A DNA stretch of 64,000 bases, taken from the NCBI RefSeq assembly GCF_901709675.1, contig NC_051102.1:7227412-7291411 (forward strand), given 5' to 3'. Below are positions 32,542-44,278 of this stretch, in pieces (position 1 is the first letter of the stretch; each line of letters begins with the position of its first letter). The notes under the pieces were generated by a model, which worked only from the letters and a program-made list of their open reading frames with translations, did not search any database and had not been told where the DNA came from. The position numbers and the translations under genes are program-made. The DNA is from Syngnathus acus (taxonomy: Eukaryota > Chordata > Actinopteri > Syngnathiformes > Syngnathidae).

Positions 32542-35334
32542 ATGCAGGCGTGTGCACGTATGGCTGCACCCTCGTGGGATTCGTCAGCAGACAAAATTTG
32601 GAACTATCCCAGCGCACAGAACCCGTATCAGTACCAGACACACGGTGGTGCCGATTGGTCAACGACATTCTCCAGTCAAGACGGCAGATGCTACCAGAAC
32701 GCCTCGGCTGTCCCCCACACCGGCTTCTCGAACCAGAAATCGTCTGTGTGGAGCCCAGGAGCCAGTTCCTGCCCCCAAAGAGACGTTACAGCCTACCAGA
32801 AACCCTCATCGGCATTACAGGCCTTATTCGGAAGGGTCGGTGGCCACAGCGTTGTACCCGAGCAGTTCTGTCAGAATCCGTCATCTTATCCGCACAACGG
32901 CACACTCGCAACAAGTTTCCCTGGCCCCAACAGCAATCAGACGCCTTGGCCGCAGCCGGACGCCAGGTCCACTTTACAGAACCCTTGGGAGATTCACACC
33001 AGAAGGTTTGCTCAAGACGATACGCAATGGCACATAAGACATAGTGCTCAAGCCGTAGAGACCCAAGCAAAGATGGCGGAGAGGACGTCATTGGGCAAGC
33101 ACGCGCAATGCGCTCCGTATTCATCACCTCGCACAATGCAGACACCAAAACAGCAAGCGGTGCAAGTGTTGCGTGTTCCCAGAGAGTCGTCACAGTCGAG
33201 CAAGCCTCACAGCAATCGCAAGACGCCACCAAATCCCAATGCACTCAAACGCCTCACGACCGCCCGTTCGTCACGGAGTCGCTCAACTCGGCCAACGGTC
33301 GCTAGCGTGCGGCCTGTGCGAGATGGAAGCCCACAGCTGGCTGGCCAAATTCCTTCTGGCTTGAGTTGCAATGACCAAACAGCAAGTCCAGTGAGGGAAC
33401 GGCAGGACCATCGTGCACCACCACAGTTCCAACCAGAAGAGCCTGAGGGTCGTGAAGAGATGCCGCTCCTGCAGTCTCTGGCAACACGCAAGTGGACTTG
33501 TAAAGATTTAGACGGACTTGTCCGGTACATGGAGCAAGACTGGGAGAAGTCGCCTGAATGTCCAGTCCTCTCAGGTTCTGATGATGTAATCGCCACGTTC
33601 TGGAAAGATAGAAAAATACTGGAGGACAAGATCCGCGCAGGCTTATACTATGAGATCATGGCAGAGACGTTCACTTTCTCCCGTGAGCATGTGACCTCAG
33701 ACTCTGTGGTGCTGTCGGAGCCCAAGTGCGACCCCAACCTCAGCGGCTTCCGGGTGCTGCGAGACGGCGAGGTCTACTCCGAACCGCCGTACTCTTCGTT
33801 CTGGCGCAACGTCAACCCGCTGCTCCACGACTCGTTGGATCACGCACCAGTTGCAAGTCCACCTTTGTCATCTGCGCCCGAGACCGCGGCGGCTCAGTCA
33901 CCAGAGGCCGAACAAGAACCACTGGAACCAAAAGAAGATGAAAAAGCACAACAGGCCCGAGTGCTGGGCTCTCCCGGTGAAGATTCAGACGTCTACTCGT
34001 TCGTCATTGAGGTTTTGCCCCAGGAACAGGCCAAAGCGATCTACGAGAGTATCAACCACGCAGAGGAGACTCCCGCCAAGGGGGACCCCCAAGGCTCAGC
34101 CGAGACTGCGACGAGCGCCGACAAAGGGGAGAAGGATCTGTTTGAGTCAGAGTTGGAGTTTTTCTTTGAACAGTGGAAAGATATCCTCTCCGATTTCAAT
34201 TTTTCCCCAAAACAAGAGAGGGCGCAGAATGAGGTGCTAGCGGACATGAGATGGCAAAATCCTGACCTCTCCCTCCTCGGTGTGGATGCAGATGATCACT
34301 CCCTGGATTCCAACCAGTCCCACAATGCTTCTCCACTGATAGAGCAGAAGGACCATCAAGAAACGGGAAAGTTTGGCACACAAAATGACCACGCGTGGGT
34401 AAAGCTTGATGACCGAGAGATGTCAAGCCAGCAAGATGAGCGAGAATTGGCTCACGTCTCCCAACAAGATGAGCAAGAGACGGGAAAGGTCTCGCAACAA
34501 GATGAGCCAGAGACGGGAAAGGTCTCCCAACAAGATGAGCAAGAGACGGGAAAGGTCTCCCAACAAGATGAGCCAGAGACGGGAACCGTCCCCCAAGGAA
34601 CAGACACCCAACCAGATCAGCAAGTGACGGGAAAGGTCTCACAACAAAGACAAGAAGAGACGGGAACGGCCACCCAACCAGATGAGCAAGAGACGGTGGG
34701 AAAGGTCTGGCAACAAGAACATGAAGAGACGGGAACGGCCACCCAACAGACGACAAAGGTCTCACCCAAAGACAATGTCCGAGAAAGGACAAATGTCTTA
34801 GTTTTACCATCTAAAGTTTCTTGTCCACCCCACGGTCATCGTAGTCGTGCCGCTAAAGTGTACCGAGGAGAGAGGACGCTCTGCCTTGCCGGTAAACGTG
34901 TGGCGGCTGCAAAGAAAAAACGCAAGAGAAGCAAGCAGTCCGTCATCAGTGTCGCCTTCATGAAGAAGCTGAAGATCCACCTTGTCCGCCGGGACGTCAG
35001 CAAACGCAGCAAAGAAGCTGCGACTCCCAAGCTGGTCCTCTTTGGCTCGGCCGGACGTGGGCGCAGCTGCGCTCTGGACCATCGCGCACCCGAGGTTCTA
35101 AGCGTCAACGCTAAAAGCCGGAGTTCCGCCAAACAGAGGATCTACGAGGCTTGGTGTCTGCCCCCCGTCAAGATCGACGGCAAAAGCAAAGTCCAATCTC
35201 GGCACAAGTCCTGCGCGGACGTGGCCGGAAAAGACCCCCCTTTGCCCACCTTGACCTTCAGGAAAGCCCACGGCAGGCTGTCTGTCTTTGACCCGCAACA
35301 CAAGAAGCTCCAGGCTAGACGGACCCACTGCTGA
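32542..35334 (+). CDS. Unrecognised 930-aa repeat-containing protein
   Basis: A single open frame of 931 codons (stop included) from the first ATG at 32542; the frame is open from 32470, with a possible splice acceptor (ctcttccag, ending 32502), so an upstream coding exon may exist. I do not recognise the family. Visible parts: an Asn/Gln/Ser/Tyr/Pro-rich N-terminus (about 1-160, for example NYPSAQNPYQYQTH); a basic Ser/Arg region (about 200-290); a more ordered-looking segment (about 310-450, WTCKDLDGLVRYMEQDWEKS through VYSEPPYSSFWRNVNPLL); an acidic segment with FFFEQWKDILSDFNFSP; an 11-residue tandem repeat (about 630-740); and a very basic C-terminus (about 787-930) with KKKRKRSKQ, a likely nuclear signal. 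No signal peptide or membrane helix is seen. Such length without a stop argues for selection. It might be a fast-evolving germline or nuclear protein, but that is only a guess. Confidence 0.7.
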   Translation: MQACARMAAPSWDSSADKIWNYPSAQNPYQYQTHGGADWSTTFSSQDGRCYQNASAVPHTGFSNQKSSVWSPGASSCPQRDVTAYQKPSSALQALFGRVGGHSVVPEQFCQNPSSYPHNGTLATSFPGPNSNQTPWPQPDARSTLQNPWEIHTRRFAQDDTQWHIRHSAQAVETQAKMAERTSLGKHAQCAPYSSPRTMQTPKQQAVQVLRVPRESSQSSKPHSNRKTPPNPNALKRLTTARSSRSRSTRPTVASVRPVRDGSPQLAGQIPSGLSCNDQTASPVRERQDHRAPPQFQPEEPEGREEMPLLQSLATRKWTCKDLDGLVRYMEQDWEKSPECPVLSGSDDVIATFWKDRKILEDKIRAGLYYEIMAETFTFSREHVTSDSVVLSEPKCDPNLSGFRVLRDGEVYSEPPYSSFWRNVNPLLHDSLDHAPVASPPLSSAPETAAAQSPEAEQEPLEPKEDEKAQQARVLGSPGEDSDVYSFVIEVLPQEQAKAIYESINHAEETPAKGDPQGSAETATSADKGEKDLFESELEFFFEQWKDILSDFNFSPKQERAQNEVLADMRWQNPDLSLLGVDADDHSLDSNQSHNASPLIEQKDHQETGKFGTQNDHAWVKLDDREMSSQQDERELAHVSQQDEQETGKVSQQDEPETGKVSQQDEQETGKVSQQDEPETGTVPQGTDTQPDQQVTGKVSQQRQEETGTATQPDEQETVGKVWQQEHEETGTATQQTTKVSPKDNVRERTNVLVLPSKVSCPPHGHRSRAAKVYRGERTLCLAGKRVAAAKKKRKRSKQSVISVAFMKKLKIHLVRRDVSKRSKEAATPKLVLFGSAGRGRSCALDHRAPEVLSVNAKSRSSAKQRIYEAWCLPPVKIDGKSKVQSRHKSCADVAGKDPPLPTLTFRKAHGRLSVFDPQHKKLQARRTHC
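34429..34765 (+). repeat. 33-bp in-frame tandem repeat
   Basis: About nine units of 33 bases encode variants of SQQDEQETGKV. The central four (34459-34590) are nearly identical and alternate DEQ and DEP; outer units drift (TQPDQQVTGKV, TQPDEQETVGKV). One unit carries an extra codon. All indels keep frame, so expansion has happened under coding constraint. Confidence 0.85.
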
Positions 35335-36480
35335 TGGGATGCTGAGGAGCGGTACTGAGCGTCACTGCGGTGAGTTGACAGAAACATTTAAAAGCTGCGA
35401 CCGCCAAATAGTTGGCGAGTCGTTGAACTTGAAGAAGGTATCTGAAGCCTCTTTTCTACGCTTGAACCTCATCCTCGGTCTGGTCTTCAGGTGAACTTGA
35501 GTGGGCGAGAGAAAGACCATCCCGGGAACGCCGCCTTGGCTCGGTTGCCAGGGGAACGTTCGCCGGGACAACGGCAACCACCCTGGCGACGGGTAAACTT
35601 TTGATTTCAACCGTCATGACGGCGACTTGCAGGCTCAAGTTGACACGATCCAGAGGTGATCTTCCCGCTTTTGGCGTTGACTGTGAAGCACATCTGGGGA
35701 CCTTGCAAGCTTTTTGGGTTTTTTTTGCACCACCTGAGCTCATGTCTAGATGTACAGAATTGTTTTTCTTTGTATTTCTTCCAGTAAAAACATCACAAAT
35801 GCAGTTTGGGTAAATCATTTCTGCCATTTTCTTTCTAAATATGCAACTAAACTTGCAGTCATTTATTCCTCGCAGCGCTTCTCCTGCCAACTGGGTTCCC
35901 TCCCAGCTGCCGTCGGCCATTTGAGTGACCGCGACAGAGGTCGACAGAGGTCGGCTAGACATTTCGCAACAACTTTGTCCCGATGGGCTTTGCTCCTTTT
36001 TGATCATTGTTTTTTTTTGTTGTCATTTCCGTCCTGCTGCGTAAAATAGCCAAACAACATCTGAGGCCTCCCTTGGGAAGGACTCCTCGAGCCTCTGCAA
36101 TCTGGAAATTCCCTTTGGCCCATTTGTTCATGTGACAGATGACTCCAGTCACGTTCGCCGACAACCAGATGGGCTTCTTCTTGGTTTAGTTTGGTTAAAT
36201 TTATTGAACATACAAACATAACATAAAATGTTTATATTCATGGGAAATGAGAATGTGTGGTAAATTTTTATTCTGGTATCATGCAATGTATATCTCACTA
36301 GTAAGCCGAAGTGTGACCGGGTCATGTTCGGGTCAGGTTCGTGCGGGATTGTTTGGGGCTTGGTCCAGGAACGTAGACTCATTGGCACCAGACACATCTG
36401 GTTTCCATTAGCAACTGACAAGATATATACCGTGTAGAGTTGGGGAGGCTGACTGGGGGGTCATAGATCATCCAACAACG
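35335..36480. other. 3' flank of the orphan gene
   Basis: Probably 3' UTR and flank of the large open frame. A possible 3' UTR intron (donor after gaag near 35437, acceptor ggtcttcag ending near 35491) can be drawn but is unsupported. No canonical AATAAA is evident. No other gene is seen. Confidence 0.35.
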
Positions 36481-39400
36481 TCAAACGTCCGCCGAGGCAA
36501 ACAACCTGTTTCGCTAGCTAGCTAGCTAGTCTGCGTTACCCACTCACATGGTGTACGCCGTTTGTACTAAACAAGAATGTTACCACATCATTTGGAAGGT
36601 TTCAACAACTGAATGTGGAAAGTTAAGGTCAGGTGGAACGTTTTAACAAAGTTAATGATTCTAGTCAACATTCTAACATAATCATACGATCAAAATAATT
36701 TGTCAACCCTGTTGGAAAAATGTAAATACATTATCATGCGTTCTCGAACCAATGCTTTTACTGCAATACATGCTTGTTGTTTTGGCCTTGCTGTTCTCAT
36801 AATGTGCAACAGAAAGAAGGACACGACTGGGTCAGGCGGGATGCGGTTGACAACTCAGCAAAAAGCCACCTGTTGAGTCCCAGGCACTTCACCAAAAAAG
36901 GATGTTCTAATCGCTGTCTCGCACTACCGCTGGAACTGCCTGCATTCCTCACCATTAATAAACCTGACAGGGGACTCGACATCTTGGCTAGGGCGCGAGA
37001 CACTTCTCTCTGACATCGGTTGAATAAAATCTTTCCCCAATCAGCCGTGTGTGACTGAAGTTTTCCTTCTCCAAGCCAGCCACTTTTTCACCGTTTGTTT
37101 GGAAGACCAGCAGCTGACCATCGAAGAGAATTCACCACAAATGCTCAAGGGGAGTGGGTGGAAGTACAAAGAACTTAAACTTCTTGGTCTGAGAATGAGT
37201 TCACAATGGCAAAGTGGAACAGAACAAAAAATCTTTGTGGAGTGTTAGGGTTTGTCAGGTTTATTTTACGGACATATTAACTGTAAAGAGAAAAGAATCA
37301 GCAAGCAGAAAACACGATGAGACAAGAAGATTAATTCAAATGCTCGCAAGGAGTGCAGTACAGATCGCTTACAACAATCTCACTACACTATCTGTATGCA
37401 CTCCCGCTCCTTTTATTAGGATTTGCCCTACCCACAATGTGAGACACAAGCCCTAAGGGAGGGGGATCGCGTGTAAGCTTTGTCTCGTAAGCAAGAATCA
37501 GTCACAGAGGTGTTGTGTACTGAAGGAATAGGGTCAAAAAACAAAAAACCCGCCTAGCCCACATCTCTTTGGATAAAGTATATAAGCAGACAAGTATATT
37601 CACGTAGTCAACCAATAAGGAAGACATAACTAGACATTCTTTGATATAAGATAATAACAGAGGTTGCTACAACTTCACGATTCAATATGTATTTCTGTGC
37701 ACTGCAAAATAAATGTCTTTTGATATATTGCCTAAATAGCTTAATGACCCTTAAGGAACTGTGTAATGCATGCCTGATGTTTTTTTCTCTAAATCATGGA
37801 CACGGCCAGAGTCGTCTAGAACGTTCAGTACTTGATTATATCTTGTGTTTTGACTAAACGTCATATGTCGCCTAATGCGAGACGCCAGCTTTTCGATTAT
37901 TACTGAACGTTCTGTACAGAGGGAAATATTTTGCCTAACAAAGAAAAGATGCGGTCGGAAGCATGATTAAACTAAGAATATAATGACGTAAGCAAAGACA
38001 TGGAGTATCAAAAGAACAAACTTTGCATAGTCAGGGAACATTAATAGATTAATGATGTCACAGCCAAAAAGCTCACATAATTTCGTACAAAATGACCAAA
38101 TTGAAAGAATGATGAAAGAATGAGGTGCGACAGTGTATGTGCAAGAATGGAGGAGAATGTTTACAGGAAGGTCACTTGGAGATAAAAACCAGCAGGTGCC
38201 AGAGGGAGTCAGCCAAGGACTCGGCCAAAGATGATCGCCAAGGCCGAAAGACGGGATGGAAGACAACAGCCCCCACACACACCGAATCGCCCATAACCAG
38301 CACCCACTCCCATGGAATCAGAATCTCCTGCGAACTTGCCACACCCCCTGACTCATCACCCATCAAACTCGGCACCCACACTGGCATGTGCAACTGAATA
38401 TAAGCTGACCAAAGAACCTTGAATGTTGCCTTTTTTGAATGGAGACTTTCTGCTCTTGAGCATGGTCGCACGAAAGGCCCAGCGCTGTCCTGAAAACAGA
38501 GCTTTCTTAACAAGAATTGTGATTGAACTCAACCAACCTGTGTAAGTCTAATTTCTGCTTCAGTGTCTTAGCATTTTCCTAAATCTGAAGAAATCAAACG
38601 AGCACGCAGTGAGTAAATTGGATAACAGGTGATTGGCAATGGCTTTTGCCGTGAGGCGCAGATAGCGCGCTCCCTAGATTGTGGACAATCCAACAGTACT
38701 TATATGATAATATAAGCGAAAGAATGTGAGCGCGGTTAGCTTATTTCTGCTCTTCTCTTTATCTTTGTGATGCATGCAGGAAATGTGGTGCATGCAGGCA
38801 GTTCCAGCGGCAACGCGAGACAGCGGTTAGAACATCTTGTTTTCAGGAAGTGTCTCAGGACTCAGCAGATGGCTTTTTGCTGAGTTGTCAAGGGCATCCT
38901 GCCCGATCCAGTCGTAACCATTTTCTTCTGTTGCACAACATAAAAACAACAAGTGTTGGGGTCACAACATTTTTCTGAAAAGAATCTCACAGAGGCAGGA
39001 GATGTCTTCGATGGCAAGCGATCATCTGCAGATGGGCGCGACCCCAGACACACAGCGAGTGTGGCTGAGATCCGCGCCCTTCCTTCAGTTTGGTCGTGCC
39101 TTTTATTGAGGAACAAACAATGGGGCAAGTGTACATGAATGCATAGCTTCTTTAGACAGGAAGGACATTCCACAGCACAACAGGATACTATCTCGGACAG
39201 AAGCGGTATGGTCGGCTCATGACTTTAGCTAGAAGAAAGATGTAGTCTTAATGCCTATGGGACGGATACCCCTGTGGCGTTCTCATGACCTCTACTTAAA
39301 TAGAACGTTAGTCTGCTTCAGCTATCGCATCATGTCCTGTTTATGAGTAATAGAAATAGGGCTTATTGTATAGCGCGGCTCGTGACTCCAAACATGAGCT

Positions 39401-40275
39401 CCTTAGCCAGCCATCTGCTCCCAAGTCAACATCACGAGGTCAAAATGTCACATCCTGTAGAAGATCTTGCACACATAAGTAGATACATAGAATCCAATGA
39501 TAAAAAGTATATTTTTCCCAACAACAAGGCCTAAACAACAAGCATGTATTGCAGTAAAAGCATTGGTTCGAGAACGCATGATAATGTATTTACATTTTTC
39601 CAACAGGGTTGACAAATTATTTTGATCGTATGATTATGTTAAAATGTTGACTAGAATCATTAACTTTGTTAAAACTTTCCACCTTTCCTTAACTTTCCAC
39701 ATTCAGTTGTTGAAACCTTCCAAATGATGTGGTAACATTCTTGCTTAGTTAGTTATCTAAAAATGCCCCTCTAGTATCTGTTTACACAATTTAGATAAGA
39801 CCCTCTGCACTGATTAACCAGTTTGCAGAGATGACCCTCTGCACCTGGTCACTCTCACCACCACCCTGCTTTCCCTCAATAAATCGTCTCTTGCAAGAGG
39901 TGAAAGTTAGACTGCTTTCAAGCACCTCTGTAGCACACAAGGTGATGATGGCTTTCTCCGCTTGCAAGCGTAAAATGGGAAAACTGTCTCACGTGTGGTT
40001 CTTGCATAAAAGGTAGAGTGGGCAAATTCTATCATGGAGCATTTGTGTGTGCGCTGTTGTGTGAAAAGTAAAAGAAAGAAAGAAAAAAATATGAATATCA
40101 AATCCTTTCCCATTTACTTGAGTACAGGGGGTTCTCGGTTTACGACGTTGATCCGTTCCAACGCTGCGACGTAAACCGAATTTCGGTGTAAGTCGGAACA
40201 GTCCAAAATGGCGTATACCAGACTAGCTAGCTAGCTAGCTAGCGAAACAGGTTGTTTGCCTCGGCGGACGTTTGA
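36481..40275. repeat. 3.8-kb long inverted repeat
   Basis: The left arm 36481-36944 reappears in reverse complement within 38792-40275. Matching landmarks are: outer end cgtccgccgaggcaaacaac (36486 against 40270); the middle block ttcgagaacgcatgataatg as seen at 39568 (reverse complement at 36729-36755); and the inner end tggaactgcctgcat (36931 against 38806). The right arm carries two extra segments absent from the left (about 38945-39535 and 39745-40200). The loop (36945-38791) contains LTR-like or promoter-like pieces (aataaa, tataagc, gtatataagc) but no convincing gag, pol or transposase frame. It could be a decayed element with long terminal inverted repeats, or an inverted duplication of a solo element. 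Confidence 0.7.
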
Positions 40276-41629
40276 GCGGGACAGCATGAAACACTCCCAA
40301 ATGGTGAATGTTCAAAACAGTTTAATTGGAACTGTTTCAACTGGAGTAAAGAGACATGACTTTCTTTTCATGGCGACAGAGCAAGAAAATGTTTGCAGAC
40401 TTCATCTACAAGTCAAGGTAAGACAATACAACCTTTTAAATCGACCCAAAATGACTGAAACAATACAAAAATCTAACTGTCAACTCCGGGTTTTTGGGCC
40501 TATTATTTTGTTGAGCAATCTTTATGTAAAGTATTTCGGTTCCCAAAAACTTTTTCATCACAGGCCTAAATTATTTTGGGTGACATTTATACGCAATAAT
40601 GACTAATTTGCTCCATTTATTTACTCTTTTTTTTACCCTAAAACTAGCCACCATGTCACTCATTTTAAAAATGTTACTCGCCATGTTATTGTTGTATTTT
40701 ATCGACCGTCTTGGTTTGATTCATTGCCTTCTTGCATTTCATCTTCTCATCATTTGTGACATTTTGTCATCATCATTTCAAATAATATTTCAGCATGATA
40801 ATGAAAACGAATAAAAAAAGAAAGATGCTCAAATTCGATCACTTTATTCTTTTTTTTCCTCCAAAGCTTTGCTCACCTAACATGAACGCGGCCTAGTGCA
40901 TCACCATGGGTGGACACTAGGGGGAGACATTGCTCTGACTTTAGAATGACACCAAGAACTACGCAGTACTCGTTGAAGGAAGTCAAACAATCATGTACAC
41001 GCACACTTTTTGACCATTTTCATCCATACAATGACAACCAAAGGTGACGTTATATTGTGCAAAGATTTTTTTATTTGGTATAATGTGCACAGAACACCAA
41101 AAGTGACGTTTTATATTATGTAGAAATACATTTTCAAACAAGTAAACCACCAAAAATCATTGTTATCATCCTTGTATGATTGGAGGAAAAAGAAAAAAAA
41201 AACGCTTGTAGCGTGTATTAACAAAAGGTGCTCCAAAGTAGCAAAGCATAACTTGCAATCATCATTTTAATGGGCCTTTCACATAACTGCTCTCTTCCTC
41301 AAGGGTGGTTCACTTGGCGTCATCTTCCTCATTCTGTTATGATGATGCTAGACTTCCTCTCCTCCACTTGCGGCCATTTTCCTGTGATGCCGGTCGGGCT
41401 CTACTTCCTGTGATGTTCTTGTAATGCTGGTCACGGGAGTCCTCGTTCTCTGAGTATTATCTGTTTGATGGAATCCATTGCTGTCATTTTTTGTTCAGGT
41501 AGTGCTGGTCCGCTTCTTGATGGTGGTCTATGTCCTGCAGTCCTGGTCTACTTCATGTTATTAGCCCGTAAATGCGCTCTACTTCCTGTCATCTTCCCGT
41601 CACGGCGGTCGTCTCTCTGTCACGGGTAT
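40276..41629. other. AT-rich spacer and cavin4 3' flank
   Basis: No gene seen on the left part. Two minus-strand AATAAA hexamers (40843-40848 and 41070-41075) could serve cavin4. From 41335 to 41640 degenerate units of ctacttcctgtgatgttctt recur every 30-50 bases, a drifted minisatellite in the likely cavin4 3' UTR. Confidence 0.45.
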
Positions 41630-43318
41630 CTAATTCCCGTAATCTTCTTCTAGCTCGGCTTTCCTGGCGGCGTAGGCCTTCTCGGCCGGCCCCTCCTTCT
41701 CTGCCGGCCCCTCCTTCTCTGTCTCTGCCACGACTCGGGTGTCAGCAGGCTCAGGTTGGGGCTGCGGCACGGCGGCCACCTCGGCCTCGACCTCGGCATC
41801 GGCCCCCTCTTGGCCCTCGGCCACGGCTCGTTCCTTCTTGATCTTGATTTTGAAGGTCTCTTTGTTGGGCGCCTTTTTGGCGATGTTCTCCTTGAAGCGC
41901 TCGCCGCTCTGCTTGATGCGCTCGCCCGCCTGATGCATCTTCTCGCGGCGCTCGGGCGGCATGACCTTTTCGCCAAGGTTGTGAATCTTGGTGCCGAGGT
42001 TGTCTTTGGTCTTGCTCATGTTTTCCTTGGAAAAGGCCGCCTTCAGGGTCTCGGTGCTCTTCACCATGGACTTTTTGAATCGCGCCGCCCGGGAGGGGTC
42101 GGCCTCCTCGGCGCTCAGGCACTCCTCATCCGAGGAGAGGTCAGCGGGGATGTCGTAAGAATCGGGCTCCAGCTCCAGAGCCTCCGGTCCTCCCTTGGGG
42201 CTCTTGGTGACGGCCACCGACGGGACCTCGGCGTCGCCCTGAGGAAAGCACAAGCAAGGAGAGAATTCCAAAGCGGGTGAAATTTTTGCTGTCTCTGGGA
42301 AGCATAACGACTCATAAACGTAGCCTCGGAACGCTAACGGCTAGCCGAACGCTGCCAGTGACCATTGCCATCCACGCTGAGGATGGACAAAGGATGAAGC
42401 TCTCGGCGCTTTGGCGTCACCCGGTGTTGAGCGGGCACATCGCAGTTTGCCCAACATCTCCTGTGCTGTCGACGGCAGGTGGTTGTCCCCTGGGGCCGGC
42501 CGGGCTGGCGAGAGGCTCAGAATAGGACCCTCTGTCAAAGGTCGCCAGCAGCAGCTGCCGGCTGAGCTCCGGTTACGCTCGACCGAAGCACGAGCAATGA
42601 AAGGAAAAGGAACCGTTGGAAGAAGCCCTCTTTCAGGACTCATATTTGCTTTTGTTTTGAAATCCTGCTTGCAACCAAACCCCCAAAAAGGAAAGTTAGG
42701 TGGAGAAGATAAGGAACAAGAGCAAATGGGGTTTAAAGAAGAGGAGGATGCCATGCAAGTAGTGTGAGGTGAGCAAAGGAGGCAAGATGTTCAAGAGCAA
42801 GGTTTGAGGAGGATGAAAAGGAGGAAGCGAGAGGGAGAGAGCTTGTTGAAGATGAAGCAAAGTCTAGACAAGAGCTGTGTGGAGAAGAAGATGCAAAGAA
42901 TAATTAGCATGACTCCTACCTGGTAGATGACCACTCTGAACTTGTTCCTGGTGAGCAGCTCGTCCTGGGTGCTCTCCACCTTCTTGACACGACCGTTTTG
43001 CTTCTCTACGCGGGCTCGCACATCCTTGACGTTGGCGCTGACTTTGCGCGTCTTCTGCAGCAGTTTATCCAGGCAGCCGCCAGTGTCGGCGTGCTCCTTG
43101 GCCAACTTGAGCACGTCGCCCTGGATGCCGCGGATGTTGTTCTCCAGGTCCAGCTGACGCTCTTCCATCCGCTGCTGGCCCGACTGCACGTTGTCGATGA
43201 TTCCGGCCACCCGCTCCAGCAGAGACAAGATGCTCAGGGCGCTGATGGGCTTCCCTTCCTCGTCCTCCATCCCCACGATCTCCAGCTTCTCCTGAGCGCT
43301 GTACTTGTGCTGCTCCAT
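41630..43318 (-). CDS. cavin4: Cavin-4 (MURC, muscle-related coiled-coil protein)
   Basis: Caveolar coat protein of striated muscle that joins cavin-1 complexes and affects Rho/ROCK signalling. Two exons: 42920-43318 and 41630-42238, joined after NKFRVVIYQ; 335 aa (human 364). The N-terminal coiled coil (about 25-125; [40 protein letters not shown]) is the shared cavin HR1 region. The second exon has DLSSDEE, then [20 protein letters not shown] and [20 protein letters not shown], the HR2-type basic block. [12 protein letters not shown] followed by AVAEGQEG mirrors human cavin-4 (SNAAPSKEAFKMR, TVAEGEE) and is absent from cavins 1-3, which decides the paralogue. It lies downstream of tmeff1 on the same strand, as in human 9q31. 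Teleosts may have two copies (a and b); which one is not resolved. The C-terminus is Ala/Glu-rich. Confidence 0.92.
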
Positions 43319-43704
43319 TTCCTCCAGAGGTTTCGGCTTTGGGCTAGTAGCTGTTTATGGGGTCCAAGGTTCTGGCTGTGGAAAGAAGCCAATGGTTATA
43401 GGGCAGTAGGTTCTGTTTTTCTTGAAGACGCCAGGTCTGGGACCAAGAAGACTCCAGCGTTGGCTTTGGGAACGAATACTCCAACTGTAGGGAAGAAGGT
43501 TCCGGCAAAAGTTGGGCAAAAAGTTCACTGGCTCTGTGGTACAAGGTTCTCTCTACAGGGGAACAATTCTCTGGCTTCCAGAAGATCCAAGCACAGTGAC
43601 CCGCTGGGGCGACCGGTCTCAGAAAAGAGGGGAGACACCCCCACCCTCCCCCTGGTTAAAAAAGGCAACGTGATCCCGCTCCCATCCCGCAGTGAGGTCG
43701 GTCG

Positions 43705-43714
43705 CTAAAAATAA
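43705..43714 (-). promoter_or_regulatory. MEF2-consensus site upstream of cavin4
   Basis: The bases ctaaaaataa match the MEF2 consensus YTAWWWWTAR on both strands and lie about 390 bp upstream of the cavin4 start. Cavin-4 is muscle-restricted, so a MEF2 site fits. The overlapping aataaaag could equally be a TATA-like element. Confidence 0.4.
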
Positions 43715-44278
43715 AAGTCCAGCAATGAGACAGACAAGTTTGAAAATTATGGAGCTCCAAGTCCTGCTGGGATTGGTCTCCCTTTCCCCCCACTATTTGA
43801 TGGTGTAAGAAAAGCCCACTGTTGAGCGACATTTACGTCAACGCTTTGGCTTGAGCCGCCACCCCACCCCACTCAGTAGAACCCCCAAGACGGACTGGCT
43901 GGTTTATTTCGGGAAGACTTGCGCTCTGAACGGATCTCTTTGGTGCTTTGACTCGTGGGGAATGTGACTGGTCGCCTGTCACAAATGACTTGCGTGACAC
44001 CTGAAAGCCAAAATCTCTATTCAGCTTTTTTATTTTTTAAGAGCAACAACTTTCAAGTAACTACTACTTCCTATTTGGTGCAAAACACAAACTTAGCAAC
44101 ACGAAACAACTGTAGAACAACTGCGTGCACGCACACACACATGCTATTAAGTCTATATTTACAGCGGTAGTCGTCCCCCACTCCTAAAATTTAAAAAAAA
44201 CTCTCTCATTTCACAGGCGGGCAAATGAAGCTTTGGCGTGAAAACAGACAAACGTGAAGCCATTTGTGTGAACAAGTT

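Noticed and set aside
32542-35334. Identity as Bucky ball/Velo1
   Set aside because: Low-complexity N-terminus is suggestive, but I could not see the family's conserved N-terminal aromatic motif or C-terminal RG repeats, so no name is given.
37240-38580. Intact LTR retrotransposon in the loop of the long inverted repeat
   Set aside because: LTR-like promoter and poly(A) pieces are present, but no paired direct repeats with TG/CA ends and no gag or pol frame could be recognised.
40256-40606. 116-aa frame MPRRTFERDSM
   Set aside because: It starts inside the outer end of the inverted repeat, and no similarity or splice support is seen.
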